A stretch of 8,892 nt of DNA from Alphaproteobacteria bacterium (lineage in GTDB: Bacteria > Pseudomonadota > Alphaproteobacteria > UBA6615). The stretch's first letter is position 1; each line of letters opens with the position of its first letter. The stretch spans positions 1-8,892 of the forward strand of contig JAEPNS010000117.1 of assembly GCA_017643325.1 (NCBI GenBank), written 5' to 3'. The notes under the pieces were generated by a model. It saw only the letters and a list, made by a program, of their open reading frames with translations, was not told where the DNA came from and did no database searches. Below are positions 1-5,339 of the stretch, piece by piece. Position numbers and translations under genes: made by a program.

Positions 1-45
1 ATGTGTCGCCGCATCCTCGGCGGAAACGATACGGTTGTCGGTCAC
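1..45 (-). CDS. 5' end of an unidentified gene (partial, runs off the left edge)
   Basis: On the minus strand a GTG codon at 45-43 opens a frame that runs off the left edge without a stop, giving 15 residues that begin VTDNRIVSAEDAATH. A good Shine-Dalgarno sequence, GAGGG (complement of 54-58), lies 8 bases upstream of the GTG. No in-frame ATG is visible further upstream. The fragment is too short to assign to a family. Its style, a short polar lead followed by SAEDA, is compatible with several cytoplasmic enzymes, but no product is claimed. It is divergent from the small membrane protein gene at 196. A competing 39-codon plus-strand frame over 1-120 has no ribosome binding site in view and a low-complexity Arg/Pro/Ala composition, so it is probably noise. 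Confidence 0.45.
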   Translation of the reverse strand, partial: MTDNRIVSAEDAATH

Positions 46-195
46 CTGAAACGCCCTCGTGAAAAACCGGGGGGATACTACGCCGCCCGGGCCGCCCCGC
101 AAATCCTCGCGCACACGTGATCCGCGCTGCTTGAGACGGAACGACGTTCCGCGCTACACCCGGAACCGGAACCGCACCCCCTCCGGAGGACGTCC
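46..195. promoter_or_regulatory. divergent intergenic region
   Basis: This stretch separates the minus-strand gene starting at 45 from the plus-strand gene starting at 196, so it should hold promoters for both. On the plus strand, TTGAGA (131-136) and CTACAC (154-159) are 17 bases apart; the -35 box is good and the -10 box weak. On the minus strand a TAGTAT box (complement of 75-80) could be a -10, but its -35 is poor. A palindrome sits inside the plus-strand spacer and is listed separately. An 8-base direct repeat, TCCGCGCT, occurs at 121-128 and 148-155. All promoter calls here are made by eye. Confidence 0.35.
137..151. promoter_or_regulatory. palindromic operator candidate
   Basis: The sequence CGGAAC-GAC-GTTCCG is a perfect 6+6 inverted repeat with a 3-base centre. 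It lies exactly between the candidate -35 (131-136) and -10 (154-159) boxes of the promoter for the small membrane protein. Dyads in the spacer are typical operator sites for dimeric regulators. The spacer here is 17 bases, not the 19 typical of MerR-type promoters, so a MerR-type mechanism is not implied. No regulator gene is visible nearby. Confidence 0.35.
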
Positions 196-423
196 ATGAG
201 TATCGAAGCCATCGTGATCCTCGCTGTTCTGGCCGCCTGCATCGTGGTCGGCACCTGGTCGGCGCTGGTGACGAAAGATTCATGGGACCGCGAGCCGGCC
301 GAGGGCGAGGACGGCTTCGACTACCACAAGGCGACGCTCGGCATTCACCAGCCGCCGGGCGAGGAGCAGTGGGAGCAGGAGCTCGATTCCCTGCGCATGG
401 ACCAGAAACACCGCCTCTGCTGA
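196..423 (+). CDS. small single-pass membrane protein, unknown function
   Basis: This 75-residue protein starts at an ATG preceded by GGAGGA (185-190) with 5 bases of spacing, a strong ribosome binding site that fixes the start. Residues 4-25 (EAIVILAVLAACIVVGTWSA) form one hydrophobic helix. The remaining 50 residues are charged and acidic, rich in Glu and Asp with a few His and Trp, and read as a soluble tail. There is no lipobox and no clear cleavage site, so it is probably an anchored protein with a cytoplasmic or periplasmic tail. I do not recognise the family. Its TGA stop directly abuts the TCA (reverse-strand TGA) of the convergent DUF488 gene, forming TGATCA at 421-426, and no terminator separates them. 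The start, ribosome binding site and domain architecture support a real gene; its role is unknown. Confidence 0.7.
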   Translation: MSIEAIVILAVLAACIVVGTWSALVTKDSWDREPAEGEDGFDYHKATLGIHQPPGEEQWEQELDSLRMDQKHRLC

Positions 424-861
424 TCAGAGGTGGGTGACGCCCAGGTCGCGTCCCCAGCGGTCCTCCAGATATTCGACGACCAGCCGCCGGTGGCACCGGT
501 GCGGCGTGTCCTCGCTGCACAGCAGGCACGCGCCTTCGAGCTCCGACGGGTCGAACGCCTCCTCGATCCTGCGCTCGGCCATGATGTCGAGGAAACGCGG
601 CTCGAATGCCTCCCAGGGCAGCTTGTTCTTGCGATAGTCGCGGAAGAGGTCCTCGTCGGGTGCGAGCTCCGGCGCGTGCCGGTAGCCGATGCCGCCCAGC
701 TCGCCGAGAAAGAACTCGAGGTCGGCGGCCTTCGCGAAGCCGGCGAGCTGCGACGTGTTCTGCAGGCGCACGTCGATCACCGTCGTCACGCCCGCATCGT
801 TGAGGCGCGCGAAGAAATCCGCCGCGCTGGTTTTGGTGAAGCCGATCGTGAAGGTCGCCAT
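424..861 (-). CDS. DUF488 domain protein
   Basis: The 145-residue product, starting at the ATG at 861, matches the pattern of DUF488 proteins. It has an N-terminal TFTIGFTKTS strand, then VIDVRLQN with SQLAGFAK, and a C-terminal ACLLCSEDTPHRCHR segment with paired cysteines and histidines. These small soluble proteins have no firmly established biochemical role; the conserved Arg and Cys/His residues suggest an active or nucleic-acid-binding site, which is inference. The frame remains open to a GTG at 903, giving 14 extra residues (RVAQARATGKTGP), but the conserved fold begins right after the ATG at 861. A GGGAAG sequence (complement of 871-876) lies 9 bases upstream of it, so the shorter start is preferred. 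The gene is divergent from the DUF3179 pair and converges on the small membrane protein with no gap. Confidence 0.85.
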   Translation of the reverse strand: MATFTIGFTKTSAADFFARLNDAGVTTVIDVRLQNTSQLAGFAKAADLEFFLGELGGIGYRHAPELAPDEDLFRDYRKNKLPWEAFEPRFLDIMAERRIEEAFDPSELEGACLLCSEDTPHRCHRRLVVEYLEDRWGRDLGVTHL

Positions 862-877
862 GGGCCCAGTCTTCCCG

Positions 878-897
878 GTTGCGCGGGCCTGCGCAAC
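878..897. repeat. inverted repeat upstream of DUF488
   Basis: GTTGCGC (878-884) and GCGCAAC (891-897) are perfect 7-base complements around a 6-base loop, GGGCCT. On the minus strand the hairpin would lie just upstream of the DUF488 ribosome binding site, so it could influence translation or be a protein-binding dyad. There is no T tract on either side, so it is not an intrinsic terminator. Confidence 0.4.
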
Positions 898-939
898 TCT
901 CACAGGTTCGTGACGCAGAGTGACTTTATGCGGCCCGGT

Positions 940-1025
940 CCGCCGTTATTTACTTCCACGATCATCGTGCTTCTCCATACCGATGGAGACACCTTCAACG
1001 GCGGCGGAGACGCCGCCGTTTTTTT
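940..1025 (+). promoter_or_regulatory. candidate transcription attenuator in the DUF3179 leader
   Basis: CCGCCGTT at 940-947 is a perfect 8-base complement of AACGGCGG at 997-1004, the 5' arm of the terminator hairpin. Pairing of 940-947 with 997-1004 and formation of the terminator stem (997-1006 with 1011-1020) are mutually exclusive, as in an antiterminator/terminator switch. The enclosed segment folds into a hairpin, TCTCCAT-ACCG-ATGGAGA (972-989), and a dyad, CACGAT-C-ATCGTG (957-969). The coding start at 1108 lies about 80 bases beyond the terminator. The structure matches no riboswitch class I can name. In GC-rich DNA the complementarity might arise by chance. The switch also requires a transcription start upstream of 940, and none was identified. 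Confidence 0.35.
997..1025 (+). terminator. rho-independent terminator upstream of the DUF3179 pair
   Basis: AACGGCGGCG (997-1006) and CGCCGCCGTT (1011-1020) form a perfect 10-base-pair stem around a GAGA tetraloop, followed at once by five more T residues, so the T run is 1019-1025. This is a textbook intrinsic terminator on the plus strand. On the minus strand only TT follows the stem, so it is not bidirectional. No plus-strand gene lies directly upstream: the nearest, ending at 423, is more than 500 bases away across the antisense side of DUF488. The hairpin therefore either ends an unannotated small RNA or attenuates the DUF3179 operon. Confidence 0.8.
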
Positions 1026-1064
1026 CCCGCCCTGTCCGACCGGGGCGGCGGGGACCGCAGGGAC

Positions 1065-1087
1065 ACGCAACGAAACGCAACGAAACG
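1065..1087 (+). repeat. 10-base tandem direct repeat
   Basis: The unit ACGCAACGAA occurs twice in perfect tandem (1065-1074 and 1075-1084), followed by a partial third copy, ACG. It lies 20 bases before the preferred DUF3179 start. A 10-base period matches one DNA helical turn, as expected for tandem protein-binding sites on one face, but it could also be a simple duplication. Confidence 0.6.
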
Positions 1088-1107
1088 ACCAAGACGGGAT
1101 GTTCGCA

Positions 1108-2100
1108 ATGCCACTTCTCCTCACCCAAAAATGGGGCCGCGTCGGCGCCATGCTCGCCGCGGGCGTGCTGTTTTTTGCCGCGACAGCGAGCGGCCAGGCC
1201 AACCCGGCCTTCTGGAAGCTCGAATGGCCGCAGACCGACTTCAGCAAGCACAACGTCCCGTTCGACGAGATCTTCTCCGGCGGCGTGCCGAAAGACGGCA
1301 TCCCGCCGATCTACGATCCGAAGTTCGCCTCGATCGAGGAGGTCGACCGCCTTTACGAAGGCACCGAGCCGGTGATCACCGTCGCGATCAACGGCGAGGC
1401 CCGGGCCTATCCGCTCGGTATCCTGATGACCCACGAGATCGTCAACGACGAGCTCGGCGGCGAGAAGATCGCCGTCACCTACTGCCCGCTGTGCAACTCG
1501 GCCGTGGTGTTTGACCGCAACGTCGACGGCGGCATTCTGACCTTCGGCGTGTCGGGCAAGCTGCGCAACTCCGACCTGGTGATGTGGGACCACGAGACCC
1601 AGAGCTGGTGGCAGCAGTTCACGGGCGAGGGGATCGTCGGCGAGAAGACCGGCACGCTGCTCACCATGCTGCCGGTGCGCGTCGAATCCTTCGACAGGTT
1701 CCGCGGCCGCTTTCCCGACGGCGAGGTCCTGCTGAGCCCGCGCGGCGGCCCCGGGTTCAATCCCTATGCGGGTTACGACACCTCCTCGCGCCCGTTCCTG
1801 TACCGCGGCGCCTTCCCGGAGGGCATCAAGCCGCTGGAATACGTGGTCGCGGTCGAGGACGAGGCCTGGGCGATCGAGCTGCTGCGCAAGGAAAAGCGCG
1901 TCGAGAAGGATGACCTTGTGATCACCTGGGAGCCCGGCCAGAACGCGGCGATGGACCGGCGCAACATCGCCGACGGTCGCGACATCGGCAACGTGGTGGT
2001 CCAGCGCATGGAGGACGGCAAGCTCGTCGACGCCGTGCACGACGTGACCTTCGCCTTCTCGTTCCACGCGTTCCACCCCGACGGCACGATCCACAAGTAG
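1108..2100 (+). CDS. exported DUF3179 domain protein, first copy
   Basis: The 330-residue product belongs to the DUF3179 family, whose function is not established. An N-terminal signal peptide is evident: basic residues, then hydrophobic AMLAAGVLFFAATA, with likely cleavage after GQA near residue 31, so the mature protein is probably periplasmic. The family core follows: ITVAINGEARAYP, HEIVND, then YCPLCNS at residues 125-131 with C126 and C129 as a CxxC pair, QSWWQQFTGE at about 165-174, and a C-terminal TWEPGQN and DVTFAFSFHAFHPDG. CxxC could bind metal or act in redox chemistry; this is inference. The ATG at 1108 is preferred because GACGGG (1093-1098) lies 9 bases before it. The ATG at 1099 is in frame but has poor spacing. 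The next gene starts 10 bases after its stop, so the two paralogues are surely co-transcribed. Confidence 0.9.
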   Translation: MPLLLTQKWGRVGAMLAAGVLFFAATASGQANPAFWKLEWPQTDFSKHNVPFDEIFSGGVPKDGIPPIYDPKFASIEEVDRLYEGTEPVITVAINGEARAYPLGILMTHEIVNDELGGEKIAVTYCPLCNSAVVFDRNVDGGILTFGVSGKLRNSDLVMWDHETQSWWQQFTGEGIVGEKTGTLLTMLPVRVESFDRFRGRFPDGEVLLSPRGGPGFNPYAGYDTSSRPFLYRGAFPEGIKPLEYVVAVEDEAWAIELLRKEKRVEKDDLVITWEPGQNAAMDRRNIADGRDIGNVVVQRMEDGKLVDAVHDVTFAFSFHAFHPDGTIHK

Positions 2101-2110
2101 GACGGGACCC

Positions 2111-3157
2111 GTGCGCGGGAGATATCTCGGTACGAGGGAGGGCCGGTCCCGGGCGGGGCTGGCCCTCGTCGTATTCACGATCGCCACGGTCTCGCTGTGG
2201 GGCGTGCTGCCGGGCGCGTTCGCGCAGGGCCTGTCGAAGTGGCAGCGCGAGTTCCCGAAGACCGACTTCGAGACCCGGATCATCGAGCTGTCGGAGATCG
2301 ACGACGACGGCAACACACGGGATTCGATCCCGCCCGTGCGCCAACCGAAATACAAGCCCGCCGCCGAGGTGATCGACGTCGGGCCGCTGGAGCCGGTCCT
2401 GTCGGTCGGCATCAACGGCGATTTCCGGGCCTATCCGCTGCGCATCCTGCTTTGGCACGAGATCGTCAACGAGGAGATCGGCGGCGTGCCCGTGCTGGTC
2501 AGCTACTGCCCGCTGTGCAATTCGGGCGTGGTGTTCGACAGGCGTGTGGACGGCCGGCTTCTGGAGTTCGGCAACACCGGCCGCCTGCGTCACCGCGACA
2601 TGGTGATGTACGACATCCAGACCGAGAGCTGGTGGCAGCAGTTCACTGGCGAGGCGCTGATCGGCGAATTGTCCGGCCGGACCATGACGCCGATCCCGGC
2701 CCGGCTGGAATCGCTCGCGAAGTTCCGGGAGCGCGCACCGGACGGCCTGCTGCTGGTGCCCGAGGACGAGCGTGCGCGCCCGTATGGCGCGTCGCCCTAT
2801 GTGGGCATGGACACCCGCGAGCTGCCGAGGTCGCTCCGCGACGTCCATTTCCCCTATCCGTTGCCGGACGGCATCCGTCCGCTCCAGCGCGTGGTTGCGG
2901 TGGGCGACGAGGCCTGGACCCTCGACCTGTTGCGCAAGAACACGCCGGTCGAGGACGGCGACCTGGTCCTGACCTGGGAGCCAGGCCAGAATTCGATCCA
3001 TGACACGCAGCTTATCTTCCGCGGCCGCGACGTCGGCAACGTCATTGTCCAGCGAAGGGCCGGGAGTGGCGGGTGGAAGGATGTTCCCTACGACGTGACG
3101 TTTGCCTTTGCGTTCCGGGCGTTCCGCCCGGACGGGCGGATCGTCTTCGAAAAGTGA
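2111..3157 (+). CDS. exported DUF3179 domain protein, second copy
   Basis: This 348-residue paralogue of the preceding gene starts at GTG 2111. AGGACGGG overlaps the upstream TAG stop and serves as ribosome binding site. A signal peptide is clear: Arg-rich start, hydrophobic LALVVFTIATVSLWGVL, and an AFA-Q cleavage site after residue 38. The core matches the first copy: SVGINGDFRAYP, HEIVNEEIGG, YCPLCNS at 132-138 with C133 and C136, ESWWQQFTGE, LTWEPGQN, and DVTFAFAFRAFRPDG near the end. By eye roughly half of the core positions are identical, indicating an old duplication. It differs by a longer signal region and an inserted stretch around DERARPYGASPYVG. The early charged segment IIELSEIDDDGNTRD is unlike the equivalent part of copy one, which hints at divergent roles. 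No Tat twin-arginine motif is seen. Confidence 0.9.
   Translation: MRGRYLGTREGRSRAGLALVVFTIATVSLWGVLPGAFAQGLSKWQREFPKTDFETRIIELSEIDDDGNTRDSIPPVRQPKYKPAAEVIDVGPLEPVLSVGINGDFRAYPLRILLWHEIVNEEIGGVPVLVSYCPLCNSGVVFDRRVDGRLLEFGNTGRLRHRDMVMYDIQTESWWQQFTGEALIGELSGRTMTPIPARLESLAKFRERAPDGLLLVPEDERARPYGASPYVGMDTRELPRSLRDVHFPYPLPDGIRPLQRVVAVGDEAWTLDLLRKNTPVEDGDLVLTWEPGQNSIHDTQLIFRGRDVGNVIVQRRAGSGGWKDVPYDVTFAFAFRAFRPDGRIVFEK
3123..3140. repeat. GC-rich hairpin in the end of the second DUF3179 gene
   Basis: TCCGCCC (3123-3129) and GGGCGGA (3134-3140) form a 7-base-pair stem around a GGAC loop, inside codons for the conserved FRPDGR segment, 17 bases before the stop. No T tract follows, so a rho-independent terminator is not supported. 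It could slow the polymerase or stabilise the mRNA end, or it may simply reflect Pro-Asp-Gly codons in GC-rich DNA. Confidence 0.4.
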
Positions 3158-3164
3158 TTTCGGC

Positions 3165-3176
3165 GACCGAACGGTC
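3165..3176. promoter_or_regulatory. short dyad upstream of the oxidoreductase promoter
   Basis: GACCG-AA-CGGTC is a perfect 5+5 inverted repeat 8 bases upstream of the candidate -35 box at 3185. Its position suits an activator or repressor site. It is short, so a chance occurrence is possible. Confidence 0.25.
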
Positions 3177-3184
3177 CCGCGCAA

Positions 3185-3213
3185 TCGACGCTGAGTCCGG
3201 GTTTCGCTATATT
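3185..3213 (+). promoter_or_regulatory. candidate sigma-70 promoter for the oxidoreductase-mipZ operon
   Basis: TCGACG (3185-3190, four of six matches to TTGACA) and TATATT (3208-3213, five of six matches to TATAAT) are separated by 17 bases. Transcription would start near 3220, leaving a leader of about 14 bases that just includes the GGAGA ribosome binding site at 3222-3226. It is the best promoter-like sequence in the 76-base gap between the DUF3179 pair and the oxidoreductase. It would make the downstream genes independent of the DUF3179 transcript. Assigned by eye. Confidence 0.45.
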
Positions 3214-3233
3214 GCGGCGCTGGAGATACCGCG

Positions 3234-5339
3234 ATGCCTTTGGATCAGAACCGCGCCGAAATCGCGCCGGAGACGACGTCCGACGTACAGGTCTTTCACT
3301 CGGCCTGTCCGCATGACTGCCCGAGCACCTGCGCGCTTGAGGTCGAGCGGCTCGATCCGGCCACAATCGGCCGTGTCCGGGGCGCCAGCGCCAACACCTA
3401 CACGGCGGGTGTAATCTGCGCAAAGGTCGCGCGCTACGCGGAGCGGGTGCATCACCCCGAACGCCTGACGAAACCGCTGCGCAGGGTCGGCGAAAAGGGG
3501 ATCGGCCGTACCGCGTTCGAGGAATTGTCGTGGGACGACGCGCTGGACGAGGTGGCCGCGCGGCTGCGCGAGGCCGCCGAGCGTCACGGGCCTGAGACCG
3601 TCTGGCCGTTCTACTATGCGGGCACGATGGGGCTTGTGCAGCGCGACGGCATCCAGCGCCTGCGCCACGTGATGGGATACTCGCGCCAGCACTCGACCTT
3701 CTGCAATACGTTGGCCGATGCGGGCTGGCTGGCCGGGACGGGTTCAAAGACCGGCGTCGACCCGCGTGAAATGGCGGAGTCCGACCTGATCGTGATCTGG
3801 GGCTGCAATCCCGTGAGCACGCAGGTCAACGTGATGACCCACGTGACCCGGGCGCGGAAGAACCGCGGCGCGAAGATCGTCGTGATCGACCCTTACGAGA
3901 CCGAGTCCGCGAAGCAGGCGGACATCCACCTGATGCCGAACCCCGGCACCGACGGCGCGCTGGCCTGTGCGGTGATGCACGTGCTGTTCCGCGACGGCCA
4001 TGCCGACCGCGACTACATGGCGAAGTACACAAAGGGCGCCGACGATCTCGAGACCCACCTGAAGAGCCGCGACCCGGCCTGGGCGGAGGAGATTACGGGC
4101 ATCCCTGCCGAAGAGATCGAGGCGTTCGCCAGGCTCTACGGCACGACACCGCGCAGTTTCCTGCGGCTCGGCTTCGGGTTCACGCGCTCGCGCAACGGCG
4201 CGGTGCAGATGTTCTCGGCAAGCTGCCTGCCGGCCGTCACCGGTGCATGGCAGCACCGGGGCGGCGGCGCACTCTATTCGAATGCCGGGATCTACGGCGT
4301 TGACCAGACCGTCATCAAGGGCGAGGACGTGATGGACGCGTCTGTGCGCCTGCTCGACCAGTCGCGGATCGGCCCGATCCTCACCGGCGACCCGCGCGAC
4401 CTCGGCGACGGCCCTCCGGTCACGGCGCTTTTTATCCAGAACACCAACCCGATGAATGTAGCCCCGGACCTCGGCAAGGTGCGGGAAGGCTTCCGGCGGG
4501 ACGACCTGTTCGTCTGCGTGCACGAGCAGTTCATGACCGAAACGGCGGCGATGGCCGACATCGTGCTGCCCGCGACCACCTTTCTGGAGCACGACGACAT
4601 GTATGTCGCGGGAGGGCACACCCATCTGCAGGTGACCAGGGCCGTCATCGAGCCCGTCGGCGAAGCGCGGTCGAACCACTGGGTGCTGTGCGAGCTTGCG
4701 AAGCGGCTGGGCGCCGAACATCCCGGCTTCGAGATGAGCGCGTGGGACCTCATGGACGATGCCCTGAAACGGTCAGGCTATGCCGGAGCGCAGGAAATCT
4801 GGGAAGGTCACTGGGAGGACAAGGCGCAGGACTTCGAGGACGGCCATTTCCTCAACGGGTTCGGCCACGAAGACAGGCTTTTCCACTTCACGCCCGACTG
4901 GTCGAAGGTCGGCGGCAATCATCACGGCATGCCCGCGCTGCCCGACCACTATGCCGTCGTGGACGCGCGCGACGACGAACACCCCCTCCGGCTGGTGACG
5001 GCGCCGTCGCGCAACTACCTGAACACCAGCTTCACGGAAACCGCGACCAGCCGGAAGCGCGAGGGCCGTCCGGAGGCGCAGCTCCATCCGGATGTATGCG
5101 AAGAGCTCGGTCTTGCGGCCGGCGACCTGGTGCGGATCGGCAACCGCCAGGGCTCCGTCATGGTTCATGCTCGCCCGACGGAGGGACTCCGGCGGTCGAC
5201 CGTGATCGTCGAAAGCGTCTGGCCGAACGCGGCCTTCGTCGAGGGCATCGGCATCAACCTGCTCGTGAGTGCGGACTCGGGCCAGCCGAACGGCGGCGCG
5301 GTCTTCCACGACACCGCGGTATGGCTGAAGCGCGCATGA
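3234..5339 (+). CDS. molybdopterin-dependent oxidoreductase (DMSO reductase superfamily)
   Basis: The 701-residue product has the layout of the catalytic subunit of the DMSO reductase superfamily of bis-molybdopterin guanine dinucleotide enzymes. At the N terminus C25, C29, C33 and C62 (motif CPHDCPSTC followed by GVIC) should bind a [4Fe-4S] cluster. C157 in HSTFCNT sits where the molybdenum-ligating residue is expected. Cofactor-binding segments follow, including VIWGCNPVSTQ at about 187-197, QNTNPMN near 402 and DIVLPATTFLEHDD near 442. The MopB C-terminal domain runs from about 584 (LRLVTAPSRNYLNTSF) to the end. There is no Tat signal, so the enzyme is probably cytoplasmic. The substrate cannot be told from sequence, and no obvious electron-transfer subunit is adjacent. 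GGAGA at 3222-3226 fixes the start. Its stop overlaps the mipZ start by four bases. Confidence 0.93.
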   Translation: MPLDQNRAEIAPETTSDVQVFHSACPHDCPSTCALEVERLDPATIGRVRGASANTYTAGVICAKVARYAERVHHPERLTKPLRRVGEKGIGRTAFEELSWDDALDEVAARLREAAERHGPETVWPFYYAGTMGLVQRDGIQRLRHVMGYSRQHSTFCNTLADAGWLAGTGSKTGVDPREMAESDLIVIWGCNPVSTQVNVMTHVTRARKNRGAKIVVIDPYETESAKQADIHLMPNPGTDGALACAVMHVLFRDGHADRDYMAKYTKGADDLETHLKSRDPAWAEEITGIPAEEIEAFARLYGTTPRSFLRLGFGFTRSRNGAVQMFSASCLPAVTGAWQHRGGGALYSNAGIYGVDQTVIKGEDVMDASVRLLDQSRIGPILTGDPRDLGDGPPVTALFIQNTNPMNVAPDLGKVREGFRRDDLFVCVHEQFMTETAAMADIVLPATTFLEHDDMYVAGGHTHLQVTRAVIEPVGEARSNHWVLCELAKRLGAEHPGFEMSAWDLMDDALKRSGYAGAQEIWEGHWEDKAQDFEDGHFLNGFGHEDRLFHFTPDWSKVGGNHHGMPALPDHYAVVDARDDEHPLRLVTAPSRNYLNTSFTETATSRKREGRPEAQLHPDVCEELGLAAGDLVRIGNRQGSVMVHARPTEGLRRSTVIVESVWPNAAFVEGIGINLLVSADSGQPNGGAVFHDTAVWLKRA

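Larger units (their letters stand above)
862..1107. promoter_or_regulatory. divergent intergenic region with structured leader
   Basis: This gap between the divergent DUF488 and DUF3179 genes holds, left to right: an inverted repeat (878-897), a segment complementary to the terminator stem (940-947), a short dyad (957-969), a 7-base-pair hairpin with a 4-base loop (972-989), a strong terminator (997-1025), and a 10-base tandem repeat (1065-1087). I see no convincing sigma-70 promoter between the terminator and the DUF3179 start. Transcription of DUF3179 therefore probably begins upstream of the terminator and must pass it. The alternative is that the terminator ends an independent small RNA. 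Confidence 0.4.

Noticed and set aside
940..1025. A named riboswitch class
   Set aside because: I could not match the sequence to the conserved core of any known riboswitch, so only a generic attenuator-like structure is proposed.
430..1107. N-terminal extension of the first DUF3179 frame, open back to 430, with an ATG at 928
   Set aside because: The frame is open by chance through DUF488 antisense. A start at 928 would place the terminator hairpin inside the coding region and bury the signal peptide, which clearly starts after 1099/1108.
946..2415. Long open frame on the minus strand opposite the DUF3179 genes
   Set aside because: It is rich in Arg, Ala, Val, His and Asp in the pattern expected from the antisense of GC-rich coding DNA. 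It crosses the intergenic leader and has no family motifs, while the plus strand has clear conserved motifs.
1922..3184. 420-codon minus-strand frame opposite the second DUF3179 gene
   Set aside because: Its composition is typical of antisense DNA and it has no motifs; the DUF3179 gene on the other strand is certain.
4688..5335. Upstream extension of the mipZ frame inside the oxidoreductase gene
   Set aside because: The extension is Arg/Gly/Ala-rich filler. The ParA-type P-loop begins 12 residues after the ATG at 5336, as expected for the family.
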